From positions 94,086,146-94,150,145 of the forward strand of contig NC_052349.1 of the NCBI RefSeq assembly GCF_009727055.1: DNA of 64,000 bases, written 5' to 3'. A program made the translations under genes and the position numbers. The notes under the pieces were generated by a model. That model was not told where the DNA came from, made no database searches, and saw only the letters and a list, made by a program, of their open reading frames with translations. The DNA is from Benincasa hispida. Taxonomy: Eukaryota; Streptophyta; Magnoliopsida; Cucurbitales; Cucurbitaceae. Positions 14,132 to 26,185 of this stretch are shown here, piece by piece (position 1 is the first letter of the stretch; the number at the start of each line of letters is the position of its first letter).

Positions 14132-15525
14132 TGATAACTGGCAGAAATGCTAGTTATTATAAACCTTTTATTTAGAATCATGAGGGCTAATAAGTAGAAA
14201 ATGTGGTGATAATACTTAGCATTTGCGAAAAATTGAGTTTTGCATCGATTAACACCTAAATCTTCACTGACCCCAATATTATGTGTTACTCCATGCCAAA
14301 GTGTCTATTTTTGTAGCTATCGCAGGAATCAAAAGCATGCGTTTGAAATAAGTAATCGCAGACAAATGCATGCAGTGATACTAGGCGATCGTAAAGACAA
14401 ACACGTGCGCTGAAAGTTAGATTGCATGCGTCCATCGCATGAAAGTTGCGGTGATCGAATGCGTCCATCACATGGAAGTTACGGTGATCGAATGTGCCCA
14501 TCACACGAAAGTTGCGGTGATCAAGCGAATGTGGCGATCAATTGGGAATTGCGGCCAAAAAGCGACAACCATAATAGAAAGACGATCGCAGGATGGGTAG
14601 AACATGCTGATGCTTCAGCTGAATCAAGCTCGGACGCATACCTTGAGAGTATCAACAAGATAAGACGATGTGATATTGCCCATACCGCGACAAAAGCAAC
14701 AGTGAGCCATAATGAAATCATGATAGCTGTCGGCGTTTAAACTCTATAAATAGCCTTTTGGATCTTCATTTCAAGACATTTGAACTTCTGCCTCAAGGCA
14801 AAGGTTTTGATCACAGATGAGAGCTTGAACAAGATTTTCAGTGAGAATTCTTCACCTCCACAAACCAGATCGAGTGATGACTGGAGATTTCGCTGTAGAT
14901 TGAGCTCGAGAGGGACATCTCCACCATTCATCCATGGCACCACCGGCAGCCTTGACGCAGAGTCCTTCATTTCTCTTCTAACCTCTGTATTGTATTACAT
15001 TTTAGCTTAAGATATTAAGACAATTTGAAATCAATGCATCTCTTGATTCCTTCATGTCATCTTCTTCATCATCTTTATCTCTATCATTGCTTATCTTCAG
15101 CGTTTATTTATCAAAGGCGATCACATACTTAATCGTGTAGCCTAGAGATAGGACGCATGTAGCAACCCACCGAGAGGTGTGCATTGTGCGAGTATAGTGA
15201 GTTAATCCTCTTTGCTTAGTGAAAGGTTGTAGCAACGTTTATCTATGGGTTGTTGCATTACTTGTCTATAAGTTAAATAGCCGCATCTAACTGCTTGGGA
15301 AGGTAATAGATGGAATGCACTAAAGCAATGTATGCATTGTTCCTAGAGATAGGCACAATCTTATGCTCGACGCAACCATGTACTATAGAGATATAGTCAT
15401 GCGGTTGACCACCACAAGGTGTGCGATGCTTTCATTCCGACGCATGACCTCAGACGCATGGGCGCAAATGCATAAGCCATGTCTAACGCATGATTGCATG
15501 TACAACCCCATCCGTCCCTAATAAT
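14132..15525 (+). repeat. Right LTR of the Athila-like element, internally deleted
   Basis: It aligns with 10866-12570 from its first base. A TATA-like CTCTATAAATAGCC lies near 14740-14753. Sequence equivalent to about 12130-12455 of the left LTR is missing at about 15428, and the final bases after CCCTAATAAT are absent. Confidence 0.8.
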
Positions 15526-15744
15526 CGCCCACGCCCAGCACTGCATTACGCCCACGTCTATGCATGATTTGCCACCCAGCCCAACGCACGGACAGCTGCC
15601 CACGCCTACCAGACTGCCCAAATAACCTCCAAAGCTGTGTTTTTTAACATTAAACCTATTTTTGGGTATTTTGAAGTGGGTAAGTTGGTTATTTTAATTT
15701 AAGGTTATTTTTAAGACCAAAATAGGATTATTGGAGGAATTTCT

Positions 15745-17715
15745 TGTTAGGATATACTAGCATGTAATAGGAGCAAATATAATCAATAAGTACTCTAATT
15801 ACATTTAATTTGAGTTAAAAAATCATGCTTAAACAGAAACTTCAGAAGAGTGTTTCAAAACTACATACATTTGATGAATTCTCCCAATTCCAAGCTGCTT
15901 TTCATGTGATTCCAGCTCCAATTCAACAGTGAACCACCAAGAGATCTTCGCTACTATTCTCAGCCTCTAATTTGAGTGGTGGAACTCATATTGGAGTGAA
16001 TTTGTGAAGAGAAAAATGGGTTTATAGATGATGAACAAGCTTTCTGTAGAAAACTTTTTTCCAGCAGTCAGTCTCCCCTTCATAAGCAAAAATGGAGTGT
16101 TTTATATATTACCCATATGCAGGTCCTCAAGTTCAGCAACCTTGACACTTCAATTTGCTGAAGAAAATGGGAAATGTGTGTATTTCATGGAGGAACACTT
16201 CATACTTCATCAAGAAATGGGAAATCCCCAATTTTACCTAATTTCCATTTTACTTATTAATCAATTTTAATTAATTCTCAATTAACTAACATTATATAAT
16301 CATTTCAAATTCTGAATTTGAAATTAAAATGAAAAAAATGGATTTTAATTAATTAAACAAGTTTAACTAATTAAATAATAATTTAATATCAAATATTAAA
16401 TTAATCACACATCTAATTTAAAAACATGAATCCTATTCATGTAATTAATATTTAAATATTATTAACTCTCCAATTTTGTTTAATTTCGATAAATTAAACA
16501 TTAATTAATTATATTAAATATAATTATACAAACTCTAATCTGAATTTGAACTTATTCAAATTCAAACCCTAATTTCAATTTGAAATTCAATTTGAACCCT
16601 TCCAATTGATATCATTCCAAATTCACTCAATTTATTAATTCAAGATGTTCATGTTTTACGAGCTAGTAGATAAACTTTATGGACCTACAGAACATGAGCT
16701 CCAATGATTTAAGATTAATTAGCTAAAACTCTTTAGACCAAATTAATCAGTATTCATTAACTATCAAGTCACACCACTATAGTTTGATAGTTGCACTCTC
16801 CTCACTGTAGATATATTTTCGTCCACTTGACTTAACCATAATCATAAGTCGACTCTTCACAGGTTGTTTGTAATAATGGTTGGGCCAATATGCTGTTTTA
16901 CCCCCGATATTATATCTTGCTCCTTAAGTTCCACCGATCCTCTAATAAACAATTGATTTTTTATCCAATCACTAAATCGGATCCCTTTTGGCCAATGAGA
17001 GGGTGGGACCCCTTGTTCAAGACCTGGATTCAGTACTTAAAAGAACAACCTTTATCCAATCCCTAAATTGAGTCGGTGTGAGTTCCTTATTGCACCTATA
17101 TCCCCAACTATCTACCAGGTATTACCCCTGAAATGGGAGGCTTATTGAGCCAGAGCTGTTGAGTCAGCCCTTACCTATGTAAATCTAAGGATAGTCCCAA
17201 ATAAACAAGATTTCATAGTTAGCTCAGGATTAAGATCGAGTTACCTAGGTCATCTAAAGCGAAATAATCATTCTTAAACAGTAAACAACGTTATAAAGTA
17301 AGAGTGACTTATTTCTTGGTCCGATCTTACGCAAACTTATTGCATAGGATGCCTCCACTTCTCATGTCAATAAATGAATGAATCAAGATCACTTCGTTTG
17401 TAGCACCTTACAATAAATTGTAATAACTACAGAGTGGGCCGCATCCGATAATGTTACCAGAATAAGGCACCCAACCTTATTTATGTACTATAGATCTTTG
17501 ACTATTTACTCGAACCTAATCTATTTTTCTATCTCCACATAAAGTTCAAGTATTCATATATAGTCATGGATCTTAGTTTATTAGCTTTAGACTTTATAAG
17601 TGCAACTTATAGATTCAATAACAAATTTATTAAAGTAATGTTGAATAACACCTTTATTGATAATATAATATGTTTAACTTTACAAACTGCTCATTTTAGG
17701 ACATACAACCCAACA
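15745..17715 (-). mobile_element. Complete solo copia LTR
   Basis: The 1971-bp LTR starts TGTTAGGATATACTAGC and ends ACAACCCAACA, giving imperfect terminal inverted repeats (TGTTAGG / CCCAACA). It is flanked by the 5-bp direct repeat TTTCT at 15740-15744 and 17716-17720. It has no internal region or pol sequence, so it is a product of LTR-LTR recombination. Blocks such as ACGAGCTAGTAGA and ATCATGAGCTCC-like words match the LTR at 2992-4480, placing it in the same superfamily and orientation. A short ORF at 16028-16270 inside it is chance reading. Confidence 0.88.
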
Positions 17716-18054
17716 TTTCTGAGCTAATTTAGGACTTCTTTTAAAAGAATTAGAATTCAAAGGAATCAGACCAAAAGCTGCTCGAGGAAAATTTTAAGGA
17801 AAATCTTCAAGAGGACTGTGAGTGGTTTACTATTTTCATATTTTGAATTATATGTGTATATATATAGTGAGGTTTGAAATTGGCATGAATGGGAAATGTG
17901 CTTTCTGGATTTTATTTGTTGATTTTATTTTTGTGTTTTGCACAATGAGTTGCATTGGAAACTGGGATTGTACCCTAGGAAATTGTTAGTGTGTCTCTAG
18001 CACATCTAACGGGATATTGTCGACATGTGCACATTCGGCGGGCTATAAGGGTGT

Positions 18055-20150
18055 TGGGATTGTTTCCACAACATGCATGGTAGGAAATGAAGGAACTCTT
18101 ATCAAAGAGAACCTATGAGCGAAAGCAAGATCGTTCCAAATTCATTGTGACAGAATTAAAGCATCCACAATCAAACAAACTAGTTATGCATTTCAGAACA
18201 AATTATGGCATGCTTTGATAAATTAAATATAAGGGAACAAGAAACATACCTTTTGAAGAACTCTTCTTCTAACTTTCTCTCGCTCTCGTGGATTCTTAGA
18301 CCAACATGTCTTGCTATTGCTTAGAACGCCAATCCAATCGTCTACCCAAATCTCGCTTAGCACATGAACAGTATTCCCATGAACAAGCAGCCTTTCAGAC
18401 ACCACCACTTAGTGACCTTGGTATTCTCAGAATGAGAATCCAGGAGGTGTGGACTCTATTGGATTTGGTAGAAGGAAGGAGGAAACAACGATCACACTTA
18501 ATAACTAAACAAGTGGAAGAGTATTGTGTCTATTGTATAGACTTGTACTTGATCGTTTAGAAAAGGTGCAGGATCGTATAGTAAAACAGGTCTTATCGTT
18601 TACACGATCGTTTAGAGAAACTCGCTAGCCATGCAATCGTTTAGTAAAATGCTACACTATTGTTTAGATAATGGCGCGTGTACACGATCGTTTAGACAAA
18701 CACTTGAAGCTATCGTGTAGCCTCTCGTGAGCTAAACGATATGTAGTGTACTTGATATAAAGCGATCCATACAAAATGAAAACAAGTTTCATTTTATCCT
18801 TCATTTATGAAAACTGAATATAACCTCCCACTATCACACACGGTTAAGGAGAAACCACCAACAATTATCTCATAATTGTTTTAATTATAAATAAATATAA
18901 TAACTTTTAATTATAAATAAATATAATAACTAACTTATCATATTATATTTATAACCTATAGTTTGAAATCATAGTTGTTTTCTCCTTTACTTGATATAAA
19001 TCATATTTATATCATTTTCCTCCAATTAATGTATCTCATACATCATGTCAACTATGTCATATATAATTGAACCAGTTTAGTCATATCATATATAATCAAA
19101 TTCCCTCTCGTCAATTTGAATACTTCAAACTGACCCAAAAACTGATTCTCAACTTGAATCCATTGAGCTACCAAAGGGGACCTTATGGACCTATAGCTTG
19201 AAGCTCCAACGATACGTGAATAGCTGACTAAACTCTTTAGCCACGAGATCCACTATCCGTTAACTGTCGAACACTCCACTAAAGACCAACAGCTACACTC
19301 TTCTCACTACAGATATATTTCTGTGTCCATTAAATATAACTAGTGAACAATACATCATAGTCACATCTAACTCCTTAAGTACAACTGATTCCTCTAATGA
19401 ACAATACATCATAGTCCTACCATGAGTGAACACCTCTTAGGTCGTGAGAAGGTGTGTGGCGCCACATCGTTCAAGCCTCGGAATCAACCCTTAAGGGGAA
19501 ATCTATCTACTTACCCTACTTTGGGGAATGAGTGAATTCCATCTTGTGTAGCCGAGTTCCCAGCTCCCCAATCAGACGAATCCTCAAAGTGGTAGGTTTA
19601 AGTCGGCAAACTGGCCACTCGCACTCATGCAAATCAAAGGACCGCTCTTAAAGGCAGGAGTTTCCAACTCACTCAGGATTAAGGTCATGTTACTTACGGT
19701 CATCCTAGTGAAGTGAAGTCTCTATCATGAACGACGTTATATAACGAGACTATACACTTCGTGGTCCGGTCTTATACAAACTCCTTTGTATAGGATGCCT
19801 CCACTCGCATGTTTCCACATGAATGATCAGGATCAGACCATCTGTAGCACGTCACAACATTGTAACAATGTACAAAGCGGGTCACATTCGTAGTGTCACC
19901 AGGATAAGGTTTCCCTCCATATCCATATACTACAGACCATTTAGGTTATCACTTAAGGCATGATCCACTTGTATGTCTCCACATACATGCTTAAGTTACA
20001 ACGACAACCAGGATCTTAGTTTATTGGTTTGTTGTAAAGCAATTAAAACATCTCATGTTCATAGACAACAATGAAGAAAAGTTCTCATATTATTATATCA
20101 CAAGCATTTGTTCAATACAAGTGTTTACAAACTATAGGACCCAACGAGAG
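18055..20150 (-). mobile_element. Copia LTR, probably solo
   Basis: The segment runs from about TGTTGGGATTG (18051-18061) to GACCCAACG (about 20147), which resembles inverted TGTTGGG / CCCAAC ends. Its right two-thirds is the reverse complement of positions 1-900. No clear 5-bp target duplication is visible, so boundaries are approximate to about 20 bp. ORFs inside it (18306-18560, 20055-20294) have no recognised content. Confidence 0.65.
18549..18740. repeat. Degenerate ATCGTTTAG motif cluster
   Basis: At least seven copies of GATCGTTTAG-like words in direct orientation and one inverted copy (CTAAACGAT) occur in under 200 bp within the copia LTR. The spacing is irregular, so this is not a simple tandem repeat. 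Confidence 0.75.
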
Positions 20151-20684
20151 TTTAGGGCGTCAAACCTAAGAATAGTTCATGGGAACCCTCAGGAAATACA
20201 TGATCATGCCATGGATACCCAGTTGTCAGGCTGGAAGGGTTACATTCTTATGTGTGATAACTGCTTGATTGTGAAATTGGTTTACCAAAAATGAATTTCT
20301 GATACAAGCATATTTTTTTAAAAGAAAATATACCGCTCACTGGGCTTTTAGCTCACGTTTTTCAATGTTTTATTCCTCCCCCCCCCCCTCCCAGTAGCGA
20401 AAGCGGAACGTTCTGGGAAAAACCACTCAAGGTCTAGAACTGACTCTCTCACAGAGCAAAACTCGGATTGGGTTATCTTTGAAGGTCATTAGAATTAATT
20501 AGGATTGAAAATGTATTTAGAATGAATGTTTGTAACCGTTGCTAAAATTAATTAATTAAATCTTACGTATCTTGTCACTTTCTGAATTGGCAGAATTTGG
20601 ACAGGGGATATCACAAGAATGGTATCGACTGTCTTCACATCTTCTTTCGAGTTTGGGAGATAAAACTCGGGAGGGGGTGTGACA

Positions 20685-20689
20685 CAATA
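20685..20689. repeat. Right target-site duplication CAATA
   Basis: This pairs with 9208-9212. Copia leader sequence resumes immediately after it. Confidence 0.8.
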
Positions 20690-21389
20690 TGCACATACAT
20701 GATATAATTTAGGTATAACATGTATCACATGCATAAATATTTAAACAACATTGATATGGACCAGCTTTCGCATCCTAAGCAAGCAAATAAGCTAGTTATT
20801 ACAAAAATAACATAAAAACAACTTCAAAAAGCCTTTGAACTGCTCGACCAGACCCGGACCGAACCCAAACCGCCCAAATCGATCCTTCAATGCTCCAAAA
20901 GGTGTTGAATCAGATCAAAACAGGTTGAACCGAACCTCTATGCAACTGAACTAATCGAACCAGAACCCTTTACGAACCGGTCCTCCCGTGCGCGCATTTC
21001 TGGGCTAGGATGAGCAGCGTTGCGACACCCATCTCAGCGTTGCGATGTTTCGGGCCTTCAAGAACAGCGTTGCAACGCACTGTAGCAGAATTGTAATGCT
21101 GCCTGGCAGAAGCTCCAAATCCAATTTTCTCCAACTGGCCTTGCTTGAATCGTTAATTACAACTTAATTTCAACTCTATTCACTCCAATAAAATTATAGA
21201 CCCTTAAGTACATATTAAGGTCCATCAAACAAGAGCCAATTACAATTATTATAACATAATCAAAGAAGAATCTAATGCCAAAGCTGGATAAAAAACTATA
21301 TCAATCACCATAACATGCATCTCATGAAATTCACCCACCATATTCAAATTAACATTAATTGAGTACTTAAATCATGCTCTGATACCAAT
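20690..21389 (-). mobile_element. Copia element B: leader, proximal half, with primer site
   Basis: This matches 2320-2991 throughout and ends with GCTCTGATACCA at 21376-21387, the reverse complement of the Met-tRNA primer site. It is the other half of the leader that stops at 9212. No gene is present. Confidence 0.8.
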
Positions 21390-21765
21390 TATTAGAGTAA
21401 ACATTCAATATATGGAAGCTAATAGAATCACTAAGCACTCTAATTGAGTAACAAGCATGCAAACTCATAGTTTCAAATATAGGATTTCAGTTTTACTACT
21501 TTTGTAGATTTTTATTTAATCCTTGCAAGTTCTACGAAATTGGCCTTCAATCTCTTCAGTAAACCACCAAGACTGTCTTCTCTACTAATCTCAACCTTGG
21601 ATTGAATGGTGGAACTCTTAATTGAGATAGAATTGGAAGTGGTTTGGAGAGAGTTTGAGAGAAAAGCAATTGCAGCAGAATATTGAATATAATTATCCAA
21701 ACCCTGAATATTGAATATAACCAAATACTTTAAATTGAATTTGACAGTAGAGCTTGAGTTTCCCC
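21390..21765 (-). mobile_element. Truncated 5' LTR of copia element B
   Basis: It starts TATTAGAGTAAAC, where TG of the related LTR (2992) has become TA. Only about 375 bp remain before the sequence switches at about 21765 to an Athila-like LTR. The GTGGAACTC and ACCACCAAG blocks also occur in the solo LTR at 15745-17715. Confidence 0.7.
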
Positions 21766-23690
21766 TTTTATTTAGAATAATGAGGGCCGATAAGAAGAAT
21801 ATGCGGCGATTATTCTAAGAATTCATGAGAAAGTGAGCTTGCATCGATCAACAATGAAAATCTCGGCTAACCCACTATTATGCGTTATTTTGCGTCCAAT
21901 TGTCTATTTTTGTAGAAATCACAGGAAACGATCACATGTGGTGAATCTCACCATCGTAGAGGCGATCGTATACATTCAATGCATGGATGTTGCGGCCATT
22001 AACTGCATACGTCCATCGCATAGAGGGTGCAGCTAGAAAGTAATAACCGTAATAGAGGGATGAACGCAAGGGTGGTGCAATGCGATGATACTTCGAAAAC
22101 CAAGCACGACGCATACCTTGGGAGTATCAAAAGGTGATGTTGACATTTCACCTACCACGCCATTAGTAGCAGAGATTCAGAGCAGGTCCATCACGCCGTT
22201 AGCAGCAGAAATTCAGAGAAGGACCATTAATGTTGTCGTCGATCCAGCTCTATAAATAGAAGCCTTAGAGCTCAACTTCAATTCATCCGAGCTTCTGCCT
22301 TAGAGCAGATCCTTGTGATCCAGACAAAAGCGTGAGAAGATATTCTTGAGAGTTCTTCATTTCTCCTACCATTCCGAGTGACGATCGGAGCTCCGTCGGA
22401 GATAGATCTCGAGAAAGACTACTCCACCACCCATTCATGGCACCACCAACAACCTTGACACACATCTGATGGAAGCAAGACATTACCCATCTGGCCCTTC
22501 ATATCTCTTCTATCTCTGTATTGTATTACATTGTGGCTTAAGAGATTAATACATTTTGTGATCAATGCATTTCTCTACTTCCTCCGATTCCATCTTTATT
22601 TACCTTTTCTTATCATCCTTTACTTTTATTGCAACAACTAAGTAAGATTGCTAGAGTATCACATACTTAATCATGCGGCATAGACATATGAAGCATGTAG
22701 CAAACCATCGAGAGGTGTGCGTTGTGCGGGATTGTGAGAAATTCCTATTTGCTTAGTGTGAGGCTAAGGCAACGCTTGTCTATGAACGGACGCAATGCTT
22801 GTCTATGAGCTGAACAGCGGTGACTAACTGCCCGAGAGGGTAAGTAGTGGAACGCACTAAGCAAAGTAAGCAGTGTTCATAGGAATAGGAATAATCTTAT
22901 GTCAACCATGCTTTATGTGATTACCTTGTCTTATGAGTGCATCATTCATCATTTAGGCATACTTGGGAGAGTAGTCTAAAAACCAAATCTAGGCTTGGGA
23001 GAGTCAGATTGGATCGCATAAGCAAGAATAGAGGCTTAGGAATAAGCTATGTTTGCCATGACACAACGTATGTACCCTATAGATAAGATATGAAAGTATG
23101 CAGTCACATAGCATGCGTCTAGAAGTAGGATACGGTGGTATGCGGTCACCATGTTTATGTGTGGGAGCACGTGAGCAAGAATAGAGACTTAGACATAGGT
23201 TCTATCGACACTATCGCATATGCATCACATGCATCTTCGTCAAGTGTGTATAGCATAATCGCATAGCTTGCGCTGGCTAGGGTTACCCTTGCGATCAAGC
23301 TTATTGATGTGGTGAAGTCATCCCCGCCATTTTATCTATTTTTTCATGCATTTTATTACACGTTAACAGTTGTCTCTAACTCTCATAGTCATACTTCCAT
23401 TGCTTAATCTGTTTAGTTAGGAGTAGGAGTAGCGCATAGCCCCTAAACCTCAATATTCTTTTATTCTTCGCCGCAAACACATTACCTCGTAACATTTAGC
23501 TACAAGTCCCTGAGTTCGTCCTCGGATCACTCCGAGAAACTTGCGATCTCGTTATACTCTGCGAGAGAGCAAGAAAACTTGTGGCAAGAACGTATGGTCA
23601 TCAGACGCATATTGCATATCCCTTAGTCCAATGCATGACCAGCGACGCATGGAGAATGAACAATGAACACATATTTATTTACTCCATTTT
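21766..23690 (+). mobile_element. Diverged Athila-like LTR relic
   Basis: From TTTATTTAGAATAATGAGGGC onward it follows the order of the LTRs at 10866 and 14132: the TATGCGTTATT block, the TATA-like CTCTATAAATAGAAGCC near 22250, the CACCATTCATGGCACC block, the ACCATCGAGAGGTGTGCGTTGTGCG block near 22710 and the TCGTTATACT block near 23550. The first 45 bp of the LTR and any internal region are missing. It is more diverged than the two LTRs of the element at 10866-15525, so it is older or from another subfamily. Confidence 0.7.
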
Positions 23691-23739
23691 CCACCCATCA
23701 CATAGCGATGAAACCCTTTAAGAGGCGTTCCCATAAAGG

Positions 23740-24570
23740 AGGGGGAGTTCCGATTCGCTGGAGAAAAGTATTTCTATAAAGGTAATCTCTTCTCCTTTCC
23801 ATTTTTCATACTTAAAATTGTGATATGTTTATGCTTATGTAATTTACTATTCTATGCTTTTCTGAATTTTATTTCTAAACAAAACTCAAAACAAAAGGCG
23901 ATTAAATGCTTATATTGAGAATTTCATTCCTTCACCCATATCATTCTCCATCCCCACAAGTTTTTCCACGGATCAAGACGGGGATTCCCTACAAAGAATT
24001 TTGTGGGAAATTTTTTTCGTTTGATGTTTAAAAAAAAAACAATTAACTTAAATCATCAATATGGATAATTTTTTTTTATTAAATAGTTAAATTCTTCATT
24101 AATTTTTTATATGATTAATTACACGTAAACAATTTGTATTTAAAGAGAAATTAGTCTAGTAAAAGAAAAATTACCAATCAAATTATTAATATATAATCTA
24201 AATTTAAATGATCAATTCAAACATATTCATTATTTTGACCATTAAATAATAAAATTTGAAATTTAAATATGATATTCATATAATAGTATTAATAACAAAA
24301 TAACATTAAATTATTATAATAAATAAAGAAAAGAGGGTAACAAGGCAGGGGCGGGGAATGTATTCCCCATCCCATTTCCATTTAGGTTACGAGCAATTTT
24401 TTCCCACTCCTCCCATTTTTCCGTCTAATCAGGGAATTCCCATCCTATTAGGGATGGATTCCCTGGACCCATCCTCGTGAGAAAAATGGACATTTTTAGG
24501 CCAAGTGGTTGTGAGATATTTCGATCATCATTTAGTGTCATTTTCGAAAACTTAATGTGTTCATTTTTTT
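23740..24570. other. AT-rich stretch without a gene
   Basis: No ORF or domain is recognised. Two C/G-run patches (about 23950-23995 and 24345-24480) carry GGGGATTCCC and GGGGAATG words in a very AT-rich background. They could be ends of a transposon, but I cannot pair them as inverted repeats. Confidence 0.4.
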
Positions 24571-24579
24571 TAAAGAGAG

Positions 24580-24880
24580 TATATTAAAACGCAAGAAAAA
24601 ACTAAATACATCCATTGTCCTCTGACAAAGCGGAGGACATCCTATCTGGGAAAGACCCACACCCAAAAAGCTCTTTTGATCCCTCATTCAAGGAAGAGAC
24701 ACTACATAAAATATGGTGGGGAAGCTAAGCTTCCATCGTCGCAAGGACATGAGCAACCTTATTGCAAACCCTATTACAAAAAGAAAACCTCAAAATATTC
24801 ACTTGAGGAGCGAGGAAAAAAATATCCTCAGCAACATTTGACGTCTCAAATAAGTTCAAACTATCATTTTTTAATCCTTA
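24580..24880 (-). pseudogene. LINE RNase H-domain relic
   Basis: The minus strand reads FETSNVAEDIFFLAP, then NILRFSFCNRVCNKVAHVLAT, then a stop. The phrase NKVAHVLA is typical of the C-terminal RNase H domain of plant L1-type LINEs. The fragment is under 100 residues with nothing upstream. The match is short, so confidence is moderate. Confidence 0.5.
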
Positions 24881-25680
24881 TGGATTAAGTAAGGTCAATA
24901 ATCAAATAAGTTACTTTTTAATTTAACAATTACATGAGTAGAGAATCAAACTTACTATCGAAATGATAATCAATGTGTGTATGGACTAAAATATGTTTAG
25001 ATATACAAAAGCTAAATATACATATTTTCTTTGAAAAACTGAGACAAATACATGAAAAAGAAATATAGGGATTATGGTACAACTATTAAAATTCAAAAAC
25101 TAAAGTCAACTACTTACCTATGACTTAAAAAAAAAAACAAAAACAAAAACAAACTTAGGTAAGAAAAGGCAACTTTTCCAAAAAGTTTAAATCATCAGAT
25201 GAACATAATTTCACAAATACAAACTCACTTCAAATGTAGTAACAAGTCAAAAGTTCAATTCTTCTATCTCACTTAAAAAAATGCATCAGAATTGAAATAA
25301 TTACATTACAAAAATCACCATTAAATTATGGTGGTGGTAATCACAATTATATCTCAACCTTCCAATTTATAAATTTAAAACTATAATAATGATATAAATT
25401 TGATGGTTCAATTTTTATTATTCAAGATCTAATTCTACTGCTATTGCAAATTTAATGGTCAATTTTAATGAAGTTAGAAACTTAAAAGTAATTGTAACTA
25501 CCATAATATTTGATTTTTGCAATAAATAAAATATGAGTGTTTTCTTAGTAACACCTATCTTAATATGTAATAAATAATTTTTTTTGGATAAAGAATGAGA
25601 ATGTATGTTGTACCTAATCATTATCTTTTTGCAATGGGTTTAGAAAAAGAAATCAATCATTCTTATTGAAATTTATCACA
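24881..25680. other. AT-rich intergenic stretch
   Basis: No gene or clear element is seen. It ends just upstream of the transcribed leader of the membrane-protein gene, so the promoter of that gene probably lies in its last few hundred bases; I cannot fix a TATA box or start site. Confidence 0.4.
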
Positions 25681-25687
25681 CGCCCCT

Positions 25688-26185
25688 ATGACTTCTCCGA
25701 TCCCAAAGAAGAAAGGGAAAGGCTCCAGCAAATTGCCGCATAAGGAACGCCAAACTCCCAAAATTCGCAGCAGCATGCGAAGAAGCCATTACGCGAGCGC
25801 AAAGCCGTCGTTATCCCTTGAAGATAAGATCCCAGCTCCCAATTCGTGTCCATTACGTGTAATCCACCAAATCTTCCCTTTCATTTCACCCTCCTCCATA
25901 TTTATCTCAATCCCAATTCCCCCTTTTCTTCCTTTTGTTTTCTCTCTATCCAAACAGAAAATCGAGTTAAAAGTGAACAAGAACTTTCTGGGTAACCCCA
26001 AAAAAGGGTTTTTTAGTTCGATCTTCGATTTGGGTTTTCACCGTTCCGTGTGTTTGTCTTGTGGATTGAATGATTTTGTCAAGAAACAAACAAAAGTTTT
26101 GCTTATCAGACCTATCCACTTGCCGTTCTTGTTGTTGACGGGTTTTAGTCTCTCCAATCCAATCACGGGGCCCCTTTTTCCATAA
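25688..26185 (+). CDS. 165-codon upstream ORF of doubtful coding status
   Basis: This ORF lies 110 bp before the start codon of the membrane-protein gene and probably overlaps its promoter and 5' leader. The first 50 residues are Lys/Arg/Ser-rich, followed by Phe/Pro/Ser-rich low-complexity sequence that comes from the pyrimidine-rich leader. I recognise no domain. Composition argues that it is a non-coding leader or promoter read by chance. If the transcript starts before 25688 it would act as a long upstream ORF. It is listed because its length is unusual for this AT-rich DNA. Confidence 0.2.
   Translation: MTSPIPKKKGKGSSKLPHKERQTPKIRSSMRRSHYASAKPSLSLEDKIPAPNSCPLRVIHQIFPFISPSSIFISIPIPPFLPFVFSLSKQKIELKVNKNFLGNPKKGFFSSIFDLGFHRSVCLSCGLNDFVKKQTKVLLIRPIHLPFLLLTGFSLSNPITGPLFP

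Larger units (their letters stand above)
10866..15525 (+). mobile_element. Non-coding Athila/Tat-like LTR retrotransposon
   Basis: Two direct LTRs, 10866-12570 and 14132-15525, both start TGATAACTGGCAGAAATGC. A primer site of Athila type (TTGGCACCGTTGCCGGGGA) follows the first LTR and a purine tract (TTTGGGGGGG) precedes the second. The internal region is only about 1.56 kb and has no recognisable gag or pol, so the element is non-autonomous and needed proteins from elsewhere. The right LTR has an internal deletion of about 310 bp relative to the left one and lacks the last 20 bp or so. No matching target duplication is visible, so the right end was lost or rearranged. The sequence is dense in CGCATG words. 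Confidence 0.8.
9213..20684. mobile_element. Ty3-type solo LTR carrying three nested insertions
   Basis: The insertion begins TGTAAACCCTCG at 9213 and ends GGGGGTGTGACA at 20684, and is flanked by the direct repeat CAATA at 9208-9212 and 20685-20689. The copia leader continues exactly across the two sides. After removing three later insertions (10866-15525, 15745-17715, about 18055-20150) about 2.7 kb remains: 9213-10865, 15526-15744, 17716-18055 and 20150-20684. It has no coding capacity and no second copy of its own ends. I infer a solo LTR; the terminal GTGTGACA and the GGCGGGCTAT and CTCACTGGGCTTTTAGC blocks resemble large Ty3/gypsy LTRs of cucurbits. A non-autonomous element is the alternative. 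Confidence 0.7.

Noticed and set aside
16028..16270. An 80-residue protein gene
   Set aside because: It lies wholly within the solo copia LTR and shows no domain.
18051..20155. A clean solo LTR with a target duplication at 18055-20150
   Set aside because: The bases flanking TGTTGGG and CCCAACG do not match as a 5-bp repeat, so boundaries and solo status are not proven.
23945..24480. A DNA transposon with GGGGAATCCCC-type inverted ends
   Set aside because: The C/G-run patches share words but do not align as inverted repeats of useful length, and no target duplication could be seen.
25688..26185. A separate gene encoding the 165-residue ORF
   Set aside because: The composition is low-complexity and leader-like, there is no domain, and it lies where the promoter and 5' UTR of the next gene should be. 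Kept only as a low-confidence entry.
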